DNA from: Hymenopellis radicata
Lineage: Eukaryota; Basidiomycota; Agaricomycetes; Agaricales; Physalacriaceae
Length of the DNA stretch: 64,000 nt
Direction of reading: 5' to 3'
Assembly: GCA_015501595.1 (NCBI GenBank)
Contig: JADNRX010000151.1
Span: forward strand, 59,229 to 123,228
The translations under genes were made by a program, and so were the position numbers. How positions within the stretch are numbered: position 1 is the first letter of the stretch; the number at the start of each line of letters is the position of its first letter. Below, piece after piece: positions 55,631-64,000 of this stretch. A model generated the notes under the pieces. It saw only the letters and a program-made list of their open reading frames with translations, was not told where the DNA came from and ran no database searches.

Positions 55631-56827
55631 ATGGGAGGTTGTGCATCCAGAGAAAACCCGACAATGCAGGAAATCCGTGAACGTCTGGAGAGGGAGAGGG
55701 ACGCCGCGCAGAGATCCGCTGCTGAGAGTGCAGAACGTGCCCAAAGGGTCGAACGCGAAAGACAGGCCGCTGCGCAGCATGCGCGCCAATGTCAGGAGGA
55801 TGCTCGAAGGCGAGAGGAGGAGGCTCGACGAGCCCGCGAAAGGACGAAGGCAGCGGAGCGCGAAAAGCAGGCCTCTGACGAAAATGCACGCCGCTTCCAG
55901 CAGGAGGCAAACCAACGAGCCGAAGAAGCGCGGATAGCTCGCGAGAGGGCGGACAAGGCAGCTCAGGAGAAACGTGGAGCCGAGGAGCATGCACGCCGCT
56001 TCCGGGAGGAGGCAGAGCGGCAGAAGCAGGAGGCTCAGAAGGCACGCGACGACCTGAGGCGCGGAGCTCATCCCGACGTTTGGCCTACCCTAGAGCAGTT
56101 CGAGTCTACGAAGGAACGCTATGGCTACACGCCAGACATGGTCCATATTGCCATAGCCGGTATATCCGGCTGTGGGAAGTCCTCCCTCGTCAACTCCTTC
56201 CGCGGGCTGACCCCCAAGGACGCCAAGGCTGCCAAAACCGGTATCGTCGAGACGACGACGGAGGTTACCAGCTACCCTGACCCCGATTCCTCCAAGCCCA
56301 TCCTGTGGTTCGATGTTCCTGGCGCAGGAACCCTCAATGTCTCCGATTGGGAGTATTTCAACGACCAAGGGCTTTTCATATTCGACGCCATAGTCGTGGT
56401 GTTTGCAGACCGGTTCTGCGCCACCGACGTTGCGATACTCAAGGCGGCCAAGAAGTACTGCATCCCTGCATACATCGTCAGATCGAAGTCGGACCAGTAC
56501 ATCAGGAATATGATGGAAGAGGATGAAGATGAGGACGAGGACGAGGAAGTTCGTCTGGAGAGTGCATGCGTAGAATATGCAGAGACGACGCGGCGCAACG
56601 TTAAAGACAACCTTGCACGAGCTGGGCTCGCCGATCAAGACATTTTCCTCATTTCCAGGGCAGCGTTGTTGACAATCGTCGCGAAGAAGAGAAAGGCGCC
56701 CAATGCTGTTATTCTTGATGAAGCAAGATTGGTGAAAGAGATGGTTGGAGATGGAATCAGGCGTCGCTTCAGACAGACGTCTGCCTTGGCTTCGGTGTTG
56801 AGCCAGATCCGTAGTTTGACAAACTAG
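55631..56827 (+). CDS. IRG-like GTPase with N-terminal lipidation motif and coiled coil
   Basis: Single exon, 398 residues. The N-terminus MGGCASREN has the glycine-2 myristoylation context and a Cys-4 suitable for palmitoylation, pointing to membrane anchoring (inference). Residues about 12-145 are a charged coiled coil (repeats such as ERERQAAAQHARQ; ARRFREEAERQKQE). The C-terminal GTPase resembles immunity-related GTPases: G1 GISGCGKSS (177-185), a Thr-rich switch (GIVETTTEVTSY), G3 DVPGAG (228-233), G4 SKSD (285-288). A Glu/Asp run (DEDEDEDEE) follows G4. In animals, IRG proteins act at pathogen and autophagy membranes. Fungal relatives exist in Agaricomycetes, but their role is not known to me. 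No frame break. Confidence 0.82.
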   Translation: MGGCASRENPTMQEIRERLERERDAAQRSAAESAERAQRVERERQAAAQHARQCQEDARRREEEARRARERTKAAEREKQASDENARRFQQEANQRAEEARIARERADKAAQEKRGAEEHARRFREEAERQKQEAQKARDDLRRGAHPDVWPTLEQFESTKERYGYTPDMVHIAIAGISGCGKSSLVNSFRGLTPKDAKAAKTGIVETTTEVTSYPDPDSSKPILWFDVPGAGTLNVSDWEYFNDQGLFIFDAIVVVFADRFCATDVAILKAAKKYCIPAYIVRSKSDQYIRNMMEEDEDEDEDEEVRLESACVEYAETTRRNVKDNLARAGLADQDIFLISRAALLTIVAKKRKAPNAVILDEARLVKEMVGDGIRRRFRQTSALASVLSQIRSLTN

Positions 56828-57631
56828 TTTTCGTATGATCATGATCCTGTGTACTATCTTTCTACTTTTCCCCCTTATCTACTGGCTTCTTTTCGAGTAT
56901 ATCCTCCAGAATCTACTGCACTCACACTTATCAACTGCTTGCGAAACGTGCAAGTCTAAGTTCGTACGACATGTTCCCAGCCTGGACGGACACAGTTATA
57001 CTCTACCTCATCGGAGCAAGTACAGGCAACGTAACCTCACTCCGCTGGGGCGGCCCAGGGTCGACGTATTCCGCCAAAATGCCCGTCAAGCCAAAAGCTG
57101 TCTCGCTGGGCGCTAGGCGTTCATCAGGAAAATGCGTCAAGGAAGGCCGTTGTTTTCGCCGTTCACCCAGGTGATTGTATTGAGCTCTCCAGAAACGGGA
57201 TTGGACGGAGTCGAGAGGGTATTGAAGTCCAAGTGTGGCGCAGGGACTAAACGGATGAGTGAGTGTGGTGAGAACTGCATTTCTCTACAAAAATCAATAG
57301 ACGAGGGGGACGATTAAGTTGTTACCTGAAGAACAGCTTCACGAAGGAATTTAGAGGAAAGTCATTTGTAGATCTTATAGATTCGCGTCGGCTTTACTTG
57401 CCCGTGGATTTACGTTCGATGTAACTTCGGATGAACAAAGAGCACGCACGTCAGATGGTAGGACTCCATACAACTGCATACTACCATGATACCTTTGAAA
57501 GTATCCAAACGCTGCACAGAATCTCGCCCGGGACAACTGAAAGATATGAAAATCATCTCGAGTTCTCGTGTACATACATCATGCATACAACTTCTGAAGT
57601 AAGATAAATAGTACAACAACAACGAGGGGCA
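56828..57631 (-). pseudogene. Decayed Knh1-like secreted protein, copy B, with spacer
   Basis: On the minus strand about 57320-57000 carries STPSNPVSGELNTITWVNGE, then stop codons, and later ETAFGLTGILAEYVDPG in another frame. This is clearly related to copy A at 51.7-52.1 kb (shared SNPVSG, TITWVNG and TAFGL). It has several breaks and no continuous gene. The remaining spacer to 57631 shows nothing else. Confidence 0.55.
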
Positions 57632-60600
57632 TCAACGCCTCATGAGCAATATAGATGTCGTCAAAACACCTAGGAGACCTCCAAGGACACCAACGACAGT
57701 CCAACTGGTATACTCCTGGAACCGATGCTCAAGAACAGCGGTATTCGTGAGGGTGAGTCCCCGGAAAGAATAAAGGACTAGACCAGCTATGAATCCGATG
57801 ATGGCATATGATAGAAAAACAAGTGGCAGTGAAAACACAACATGCCGGCGCTGGAGAAGTCCACATCGTCAGAAGGATGATTCGTTGACTGAAATGAGAC
57901 AGCTTACCGATACCATTAAAAACCCTTCAGCGCCTACCACAGATACAGCCCGCTCCGCGTCCGCCTTGTACTTGAATAGCGCAACGACTGTGGACGCCAT
58001 GGAGAAGGCAGAAAAGAGAACAGCGATGAGCCCCGCAACGCGCGCGATATTATCCAGCCCTGGCAAGGAAAGGAACGTCACCGATGCGCTCAAAACGATG
58101 GCGGCCTTTCACAAAGGGTCCTAAGGACGAACGCGCAAATGTAGAAAGGAACTAGTGGGACTTACCACAAGGCAGGTGCAGGCACCTATGATGAGCATCG
58201 GACCGGCGCTGCGGATACCGCCCTCCTCGTCCATGCGGTGGAAGTGTGAGCGCGTGTAGAATAGATATGGGATTCCGAGACAGAGACAGGAGATGAAGAA
58301 GTCGACCATGACCTTGCGTATGGGGTTCCGGCGAGCAGGTAGGGGCGGCGTGTTGGATGAAACCTTTGGGAGCGGTTTGTTAGGCCGGAAGTTCATTTGA
58401 CGCCAGTGCACTGATGAAGCATGAACATCAGACCTAGAAGCACAGGAAAACGGTCATGATGTACGTACGGACGCGAAGGAGAATACGAGCGATGATCCTG
58501 GTCTGAATCACACCTTGCATCCCGGCGTTTCCTTGGTTGTCTAAATTGACGGATTAGATACGACGTTTTGTTCCCTTGGCTGTGACGCGTACCACCGAAA
58601 GAACGAATGAGGGTCATAAGCTCTTGACATTCGTCTTGAGAGAAAGGAGCTGGAATAGTACGCTGCGATGGGAGTAGCCGTTCTAAGCAATATCATTTAG
58701 TAACTTGCAAGGGTATTAATTGAAATAAAACGAACCGGTCCACGCCCATGTCAAGACATCCATTGCCTCCGCCTTGACGTGCGCCGGAATCGTTTCATGT
58801 GCAGGATGCGACTCCATAAACGACCAATACCGGTACTCCATATCCATAGCTAAAACCCAACATTAGCACAACATTCTTCCGTTGCCACCTAACTCACCAT
58901 CATCGCCACCTTTGACCTTCAGCCTCTCCCCGGGTCGCTCGCTCGACACGCTCCTCTTTCCATGATCCACCCACCATTCCACTAGGGCGGTATCCCTCTT
59001 CTTTCCCTTGTCCTGCTTCTCGCACAACCACAATTCCAAGCCGACGGGAGCCCCATCCTTGTATCTCTCGAAGTAGCCTGACACGGCTGTCAGCTTCTTG
59101 GAGTTGCGCAAGTCGATATCAGTCGTGACGCGGAGCGTGGGATGGACATAATAGAACGACGCGTCAGGGAGCAGGTATTCAAGCCACCCAAGCTCGTGCA
59201 GACGGGGCGACGATGGTGCTGGCCAATCCGTCGGGGACCGACCAGTGACAGGGGAAACGTTGACACGGGTTGGGTGAGGAGTGTCGAGGTAGGACCCGTT
59301 TCCGGTAACTGTCGCCTTGGGAGTAGAGGTCGTGTTTCGCTGAGAAAGAAGTAAGTAACTTGTTTCGTATAATGAGAAAGAAATTCGCACTCTGTATCAA
59401 CGACTTGGGTCTGGGTATTGGGACCCCAGCTCTGCATAGACGGGACGGTCCGAATAGACCTGCGATACATTTTAGAAACGACAATGGGTTTAGGGAAGGA
59501 TTGACATACCTTTGAGGAATAACGTCTTGGATTTCAGAGAAAGGCATGACAACAACAGGCGTTTCCTCTGCTTGCGGAGCTTCCTTGTGAACTTGAGGTC
59601 TTCAAGCAGAAACGTTGTCAATAAAGAATAAGATCCATGATGAGGAACGCACTCTGGCATTGAAGGATGGAAAACGCCTCCTCAGCCGTGATAGTGATGG
59701 GCGGAATTGGATCAGCAAAGGGGTCTTCGGCGGGCATCCTATACCATTCATTTAGATAACATTTGAAGGAAATGAGTGTCACACATACCGAACGGAGGGT
59801 GCGGGCTCGTGAGCAAGCGCATCGCCATTCGAGCTCGCAGCCTTACCATAGTCGGAGGACGCGTCAGTAGAATGGCCCCAAACCGACTGTGTTTGGTCAA
59901 GGTCGTACGACGGCATCGTGACTGGGACCTCATGAGGCTGGGGCACGGGCATCGCAGAGAAGGTCTGCGACTCCTCCTCGTGCGCCACGTTGGGTCGCGG
60001 GGTGGTCTGGTTGGACAACTGCTCGTCCGCCTCGTCTTGCTCGACCCTGACCGACCGAGTCTCGGGCTTGACGTCGAAGTAGGAGTTGGTCGTGTACTCG
60101 GCCGCAGGCGGTGGGGGAGGGGACAAGATGGATTCGTCGTCGGACATGACTGCTGCGTCGATGATTTGGGTGTGAACAGAGGGCTTGTCTGCCTCTGGAG
60201 CGACACCGTTCGCCTCTTGAGCGTCGCCATTAGCCCCGGAAGAGGCTGTGGTTGTTTCATCGACTGCGGGTCGTGCTTCGTCGACTCGGGGGGCCTCCTC
60301 GACGCGCGAATCCTCGACTGCTACCTCCGTGGTAGGTGGGGCTTCGTCGACTTTGGGTACTTCGATCGGTGCCTCCTCGAGCTTGGGTGCTTCATCTGGC
60401 TTTCACAACCTCCTCCACAACCGACGCTGGGCGAGCTTCATGTGGATGCATGTCATCGGGTTCGTCGTGGACGATGGTCTGGGCAAGGGGAGATGGACCC
60501 GTAGGCACGGGGGCGGGGGCGGAAGATTCCGCAGCCTCTCGAGCAGGCGACTCTGGTATGGGACTAGGGGCGGCATGTTCAGCGGGGGGAGCAGGCGGAA

Positions 60601-60754
60601 GAACAAGTTGGGATGGAGCGTCAAGGTGCTTTACGGAGCCCGAATCAGAATGCACCGACGGCGTGCCGGGGCGCGCGATGGAAAGGATGGACGACGTCTT
60701 GCGGACAGCGCTGCCCATACGGGAGCGGAAGGATCTTGGGCTTGGAGAACTCAT
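57632..60754 (-). CDS. Multi-pass membrane protein with long disordered N-terminus and WW-like segment
   Basis: Starts MSSPSPRSFRSRMGSAVRKT at 60754. A ~330-residue Pro/Glu/Ser-rich leader with repeated EEAP/DEAP units follows. One extra A in an AAA run near 60398 shifts the frame there. Introns 59788-59739, 59652-59592 and 59509-59460 join in phase. Next comes a WW-like stretch (GWLEYLLPDASFYYVHPTLR). From about 58300 to 57640 there are at least five hydrophobic segments (FFISCLCLGIPYLFY; MLIIGACTCLVV; VAGLIAVLFSAFSMAST; LVFLSYAIIGFIAGLVLY; VVGVLGGLLGVLTTSILL), split by short introns. I do not know its function. A WW-like part on the cytosolic side and a tail ending LLMRR suggest an internal-membrane protein. 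Some inner exon borders (near 59390-59420) could not be fixed. Confidence 0.65.
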
Positions 60755-62056
60755 CGCGCTTCACCAGTGAGAGCGGATACTGACTGAGCAAAGTGAAACG
60801 AACGTATGAGTAGATGGAAGTAGAGGCTCCAAGCGCGGTGATGGCTTTAATATCATGGAAACAAAGTTTGCCTGGTGGTAACATCGAGGCGGAGTTAAAA
60901 CAGATGCAGCGTGTTCTTGGTGGCCTATGATAAGACCGGATGTCGTAAATGAAGCGAACACGTTTTCGACATACGATGAGCTGCAGCTTGGTGGCCAGGT
61001 AATCGCACATTTTATCCGGATGATACTGATAGACGGGTATCAGTGCTGGTTATGACATGTTACGTTCGCCCAGATAAAAGCGCCCTGTTTCATTGACCAC
61101 TAACAAAAGAGGTGAATCATAATCGCGGTATCTGATTCCGACGTAACTTGCCTCATTTCAACGGGCAGGTAGTTGGAAAAGGACCGAGTAAACATATCGG
61201 GAAATGTAAATCTACCGCTCTGATGCGGTCAAGTTCCCAGTTAATTTGCGCAGGCGAACAAGCTGCATGGTTCAATGAATCACTTAGAAGCAAGAGGAAG
61301 TAAGGCTGTGTGCTTAAATTAACCAGTCAGCGTATACTAACATAGTCAATAAAATTATTACAACGAGGACATGGCGCGCCACTGCCATTGTCGCCTCTCC
61401 GTATAGAGCTGGTCAAGGATGTTGGAGAACATGGTCAGTGATGATGGTGGTGAAAAGTCAAGTGTCGGAGTTCCAAATCGTTCCGCCCTGGTGCCGCCTA
61501 TTCCGCCTATCCCTTCCTACTGTCATGATCAAAATGCATTGCACCCTGTCGCCTCTGTTCCGCTAAAAATGCCGCTATTCGCGCCCTACCTGCCTCACAA
61601 TCTGAAAAAGCAGCCAGGAAATCGCGTCTTTAGGGCCAGAAGTCATACTTTTACAAGTTTAATTAATGATTCAGCCGTTTTGAGCTGACTGCAACCCCAG
61701 TGGACTGACCTAGAGCCTTTTCGTCTTCTTATTACGCTCCTTACTTAATGCTTTACTGGCCCAATCGACTCCCTTCCAAACGCGATGACCACCCAGTGTA
61801 GACAATCACTGCCAAGCTGCTAGCAGACTTGACCACCTCACAAGCCCATCACTCTTGTTGCTCCAATGGTATGCCTGCTTATTGTTCCTTCAGCATGAAC
61901 AAGAACGCGTCGCTTTGTCGCTTTTTTGGAAAACAATAACGACGCTTTTCAGAACAATTGCAGAGCGGTGCGTGATGGCATCAATTTCCTTCTCTTGTTC
62001 TAAAATCACGCTTATTTAAGTCAACAGCTTGTTAACCTCCGACCATTTCCCAAACA
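60755..62056. other. Intergenic, nothing recognised
   Basis: Promoter region of the minus-strand membrane-protein gene and of the plus-strand kinase gene. Open frames at 61419-61688 have no recognisable content. Confidence 0.4.
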
Positions 62057-64000
62057 ATGCGCTCTCTCCTAGCGCCTACACTGCTGGGGCTGTACACGGG
62101 ATGGTCGGTTTCCAGTCAACCTCACCTTCGACTGTCGACGCCTACTCCCAGTTGGTGGCGCTGGAACGACTCTGATAGGAATGTATCTATGATCCAGATT
62201 CGCGCTCCTCCGCACTGTCGCCACTCGCCATCAGACAGCTTCCGTCTCCGAAACCCGAGTCGTCGAATCCTAAATCCGTCTCCCAGTCCATCCCGAGTCC
62301 TATGCGCCATAATAGCCGCCAACCAGGCGCTGCGCCACCTTGCACACATCGTCGCCCGCCTGTATCATTTCGCTGTACATGTTCTAGCTTCTGCTCCTCG
62401 TCCTCAGGTATCCGAGTCGATACCTCCGTCGCCTGTTGTTGCCCCAATCGACTGTGATGCTCCTTGCGACGCCAAAGAAGAGCCCGAACACCCCCTTCAT
62501 CTATTGCCGTGCTCCGAAATTGAATCGCACCACACTCTTCGACGTCTCAACGATGCACCATCCAGTGATCACGACGCTGAGAGCCCCATTTCTCCTGGGC
62601 GGCCCACCGACTTTGACAGCATCGACCTGCCGATTATTCTCTTGCAAGGATCTGCGCAGAGTCTCGAGGAACAATCCCCCATTCTCCAGTGTGCTGCGAC
62701 TCAGCTCCTCCATCTGGTAGCCTCACAATCGACCGGCTTGTCGTCGACTACTATCCCAGCCCTCCTGACTCGACACTCGCTCGGCCCACTCGCCACTCCC
62801 TCAAATCACGAACCAGCGCCGACTACAGCGAAGAACCTGGACGTCCTCCCGTCGAACTCGAAGTAACCTGCAGCACCGATGGCCTCGTCGTATTCACCCT
62901 AGGAAACATCGTCTACCGTCAGATCCGTGGCGTCATGCCATTCAGGAGCTGTGTTACCGTGTACTCGGCGAAGAACGATGCCACGAGCCAGGTGGTGGCC
63001 ATAAAGCTTTTCAAGGCGGGTGAGCCTTATCGCAGGCAGGAACAGGTGGCGTTAAGGTTTCTCTCGAATCAGCGGAAGAAGAAAGAGGGCTATAATTTTG
63101 TTATTGAGCTGTTGAGCTCTGCTGAGAGGAAGGCTGAGCAGAAGTTTTTCATTACTGTGAGCAGCTTGCGCAATTCCGGTTGATTGAATAAGTGCTAATT
63201 GTCTTTCGATAGCCCTTGTATAAACAGGATCTCTACAGATTCCTTTGTGATGTTACTGAAGACATGGACATCGACGTTGCCAGAATCTGGACCGCCGAAC
63301 TTGTATGCACGAACTTTCTCCACGTCCTGCAGCACTAATGCTACCTCTCAGCTCTCTCCGGGCTCAAGTTCATCCATGAATGCGCATGGGCACACCGCGA
63401 CCTCAAACCCGACAACGTCCTCATCTCCAACCTCCACCACATCTGCATAACGGACTTTGGCCTGGCCATGCGCATGACGAACGAGAATGGCCACAGCGTC
63501 GAGATTAAGGGAAACGACTACGTGGGCACCCCGGGGTATTATTGTCCTGAAATGACAGACACCTCAGAGGCAAAGAAGGTTATCAAGTTGGAGGCAGCTG
63601 ACGTTTGGGGTTTCGGTGTGGTCGCTTTGCAGATTCTGATGGGGAATTTATGTGTTAGTGTTTCTGGAAAGTTTGTCGCAATTGGGCTTACTGTTATGCC
63701 AGGATCTGGATAGAGCAGAACGAAATGGGTGGAGGATTATTCTAGAAGATCATCGTGAAGCGATAATGGAGAAAGAGGCTGCCGCGTACGATCTTCTCAG
63801 CAAGGCACGTATTCCTTGAACGATGTTTGTTGTAGTTGTACCTAACATGGCCCCACAGATCCTCGTTAACAATCCCTCCATTCGCCTCGAAATCAAAGAC
63901 ATCAGAGACCACGAATTCTTCGAAACGATGTCAGTTCTATGTCTATGTAACAGCCACAATAGTCTAATCCCTATATCACAGCGTCTGGGAAACCCTCGAT
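62057..64000 (+). CDS. Protein kinase, 3' end outside the window
   Basis: The N-terminal part (62057 onward, MRSLLAPTLLGLYTGWS) is Pro/Ser-rich with a hydrophobic start. The kinase domain opens near 62890 (TLGNIVYRQIRGVMPFRSCV, then VVAIKLF with the ATP-site Lys). It continues with an intron near 63157-63212 to LYKQDLYRFLCDVTEDMD. The catalytic loop is HRDLKPDN, the metal site DFGLAM, and activation-segment end GTPGYYCPEM, then DVWGFGVVALQ. These mark a canonical Ser/Thr kinase, active by its motifs. Two joins are unclear: between the frames at about 62690 and 62866, and near 63345, where a one-base mismatch of phase remains. The last exons (ILVNNPSIRLEIKDI) run off the end. Confidence 0.72.

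Noticed and set aside
59748..60504. Long open frames on both strands opposite the membrane-protein leader
   Set aside because: Arise from the repetitive Pro/Glu/Ser codons of the leader; the minus frame with EEAP/DEAP repeats is the coherent one.

Overview
The window looks like nuclear DNA of a filamentous basidiomycete, most likely an Agaricomycete. Genes are compact and split by many 46-61 nt GT-AG introns. Protein types fit that group: a DUF6699-type protein, an AA9 lytic polysaccharide monooxygenase, a berberine-bridge FAD oxidase, MYND-finger and Spt5-like proteins, F-box-like leucine-rich families and atypical kinases. No bacterial operons, CRISPR array or virus-like block was seen. The species cannot be named from the sequence.

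Layout. 1-850: a degenerate tRNA-like gene, a four-unit tandem repeat with tRNA A-box-like cores, and a 295 bp MITE-like element. 1.3-6.7 kb: two small unknown genes and an Spt5/KOW-like gene, all on the minus strand. 7.7-11.9 kb: two plus-strand genes for low-complexity, probably nuclear proteins. 13.7-51.2 kb: an array of one F-box-like/LRR family, with nine copies and a stray 3' exon, all on the plus strand. They share one phase-1 intron and range from intact to broken. The array is interspersed with a DUF6699-type gene, a divided-lobe kinase (minus), a MYND protein (minus), a berberine-bridge oxidase, a second unrelated F-box-like gene, an AA9 LPMO and a secreted PLC-X-like gene. 51.7-64 kb: a decayed small secreted protein, an aldo/keto reductase with 13 introns, an IRG-like GTPase with an N-terminal lipidation motif, a second decayed secreted-protein copy, a multi-pass membrane protein, and a protein kinase cut by the window end.

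The main signal is how the F-box array is built. Several copies lie downstream of the same composite promoter: a GAGACTT/AAGTCTC inverted repeat, an AATGTCG box, a TGTGCGCACA palindrome and a TATA box. The upstream spacer is duplicated from unit to unit. In two units this F-box-type upstream DNA is followed by an unrelated secreted enzyme instead of an F-box gene: the berberine-bridge oxidase and the PLC-X protein. The PLC-X gene is also followed by an orphan F-box second exon. This suggests that foreign coding sequences were captured into a repeatedly duplicated promoter cassette.

Several genes with otherwise perfect splice sites carry single-nucleotide frameshifts, two of them in A-runs. 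Either assembly indels or recent gene death would explain this, and the sequence alone cannot decide. Gene models below were built by hand from splice sites, reading frame and family resemblance. Exon borders are firm where phases add up exactly, and this is stated for each gene.
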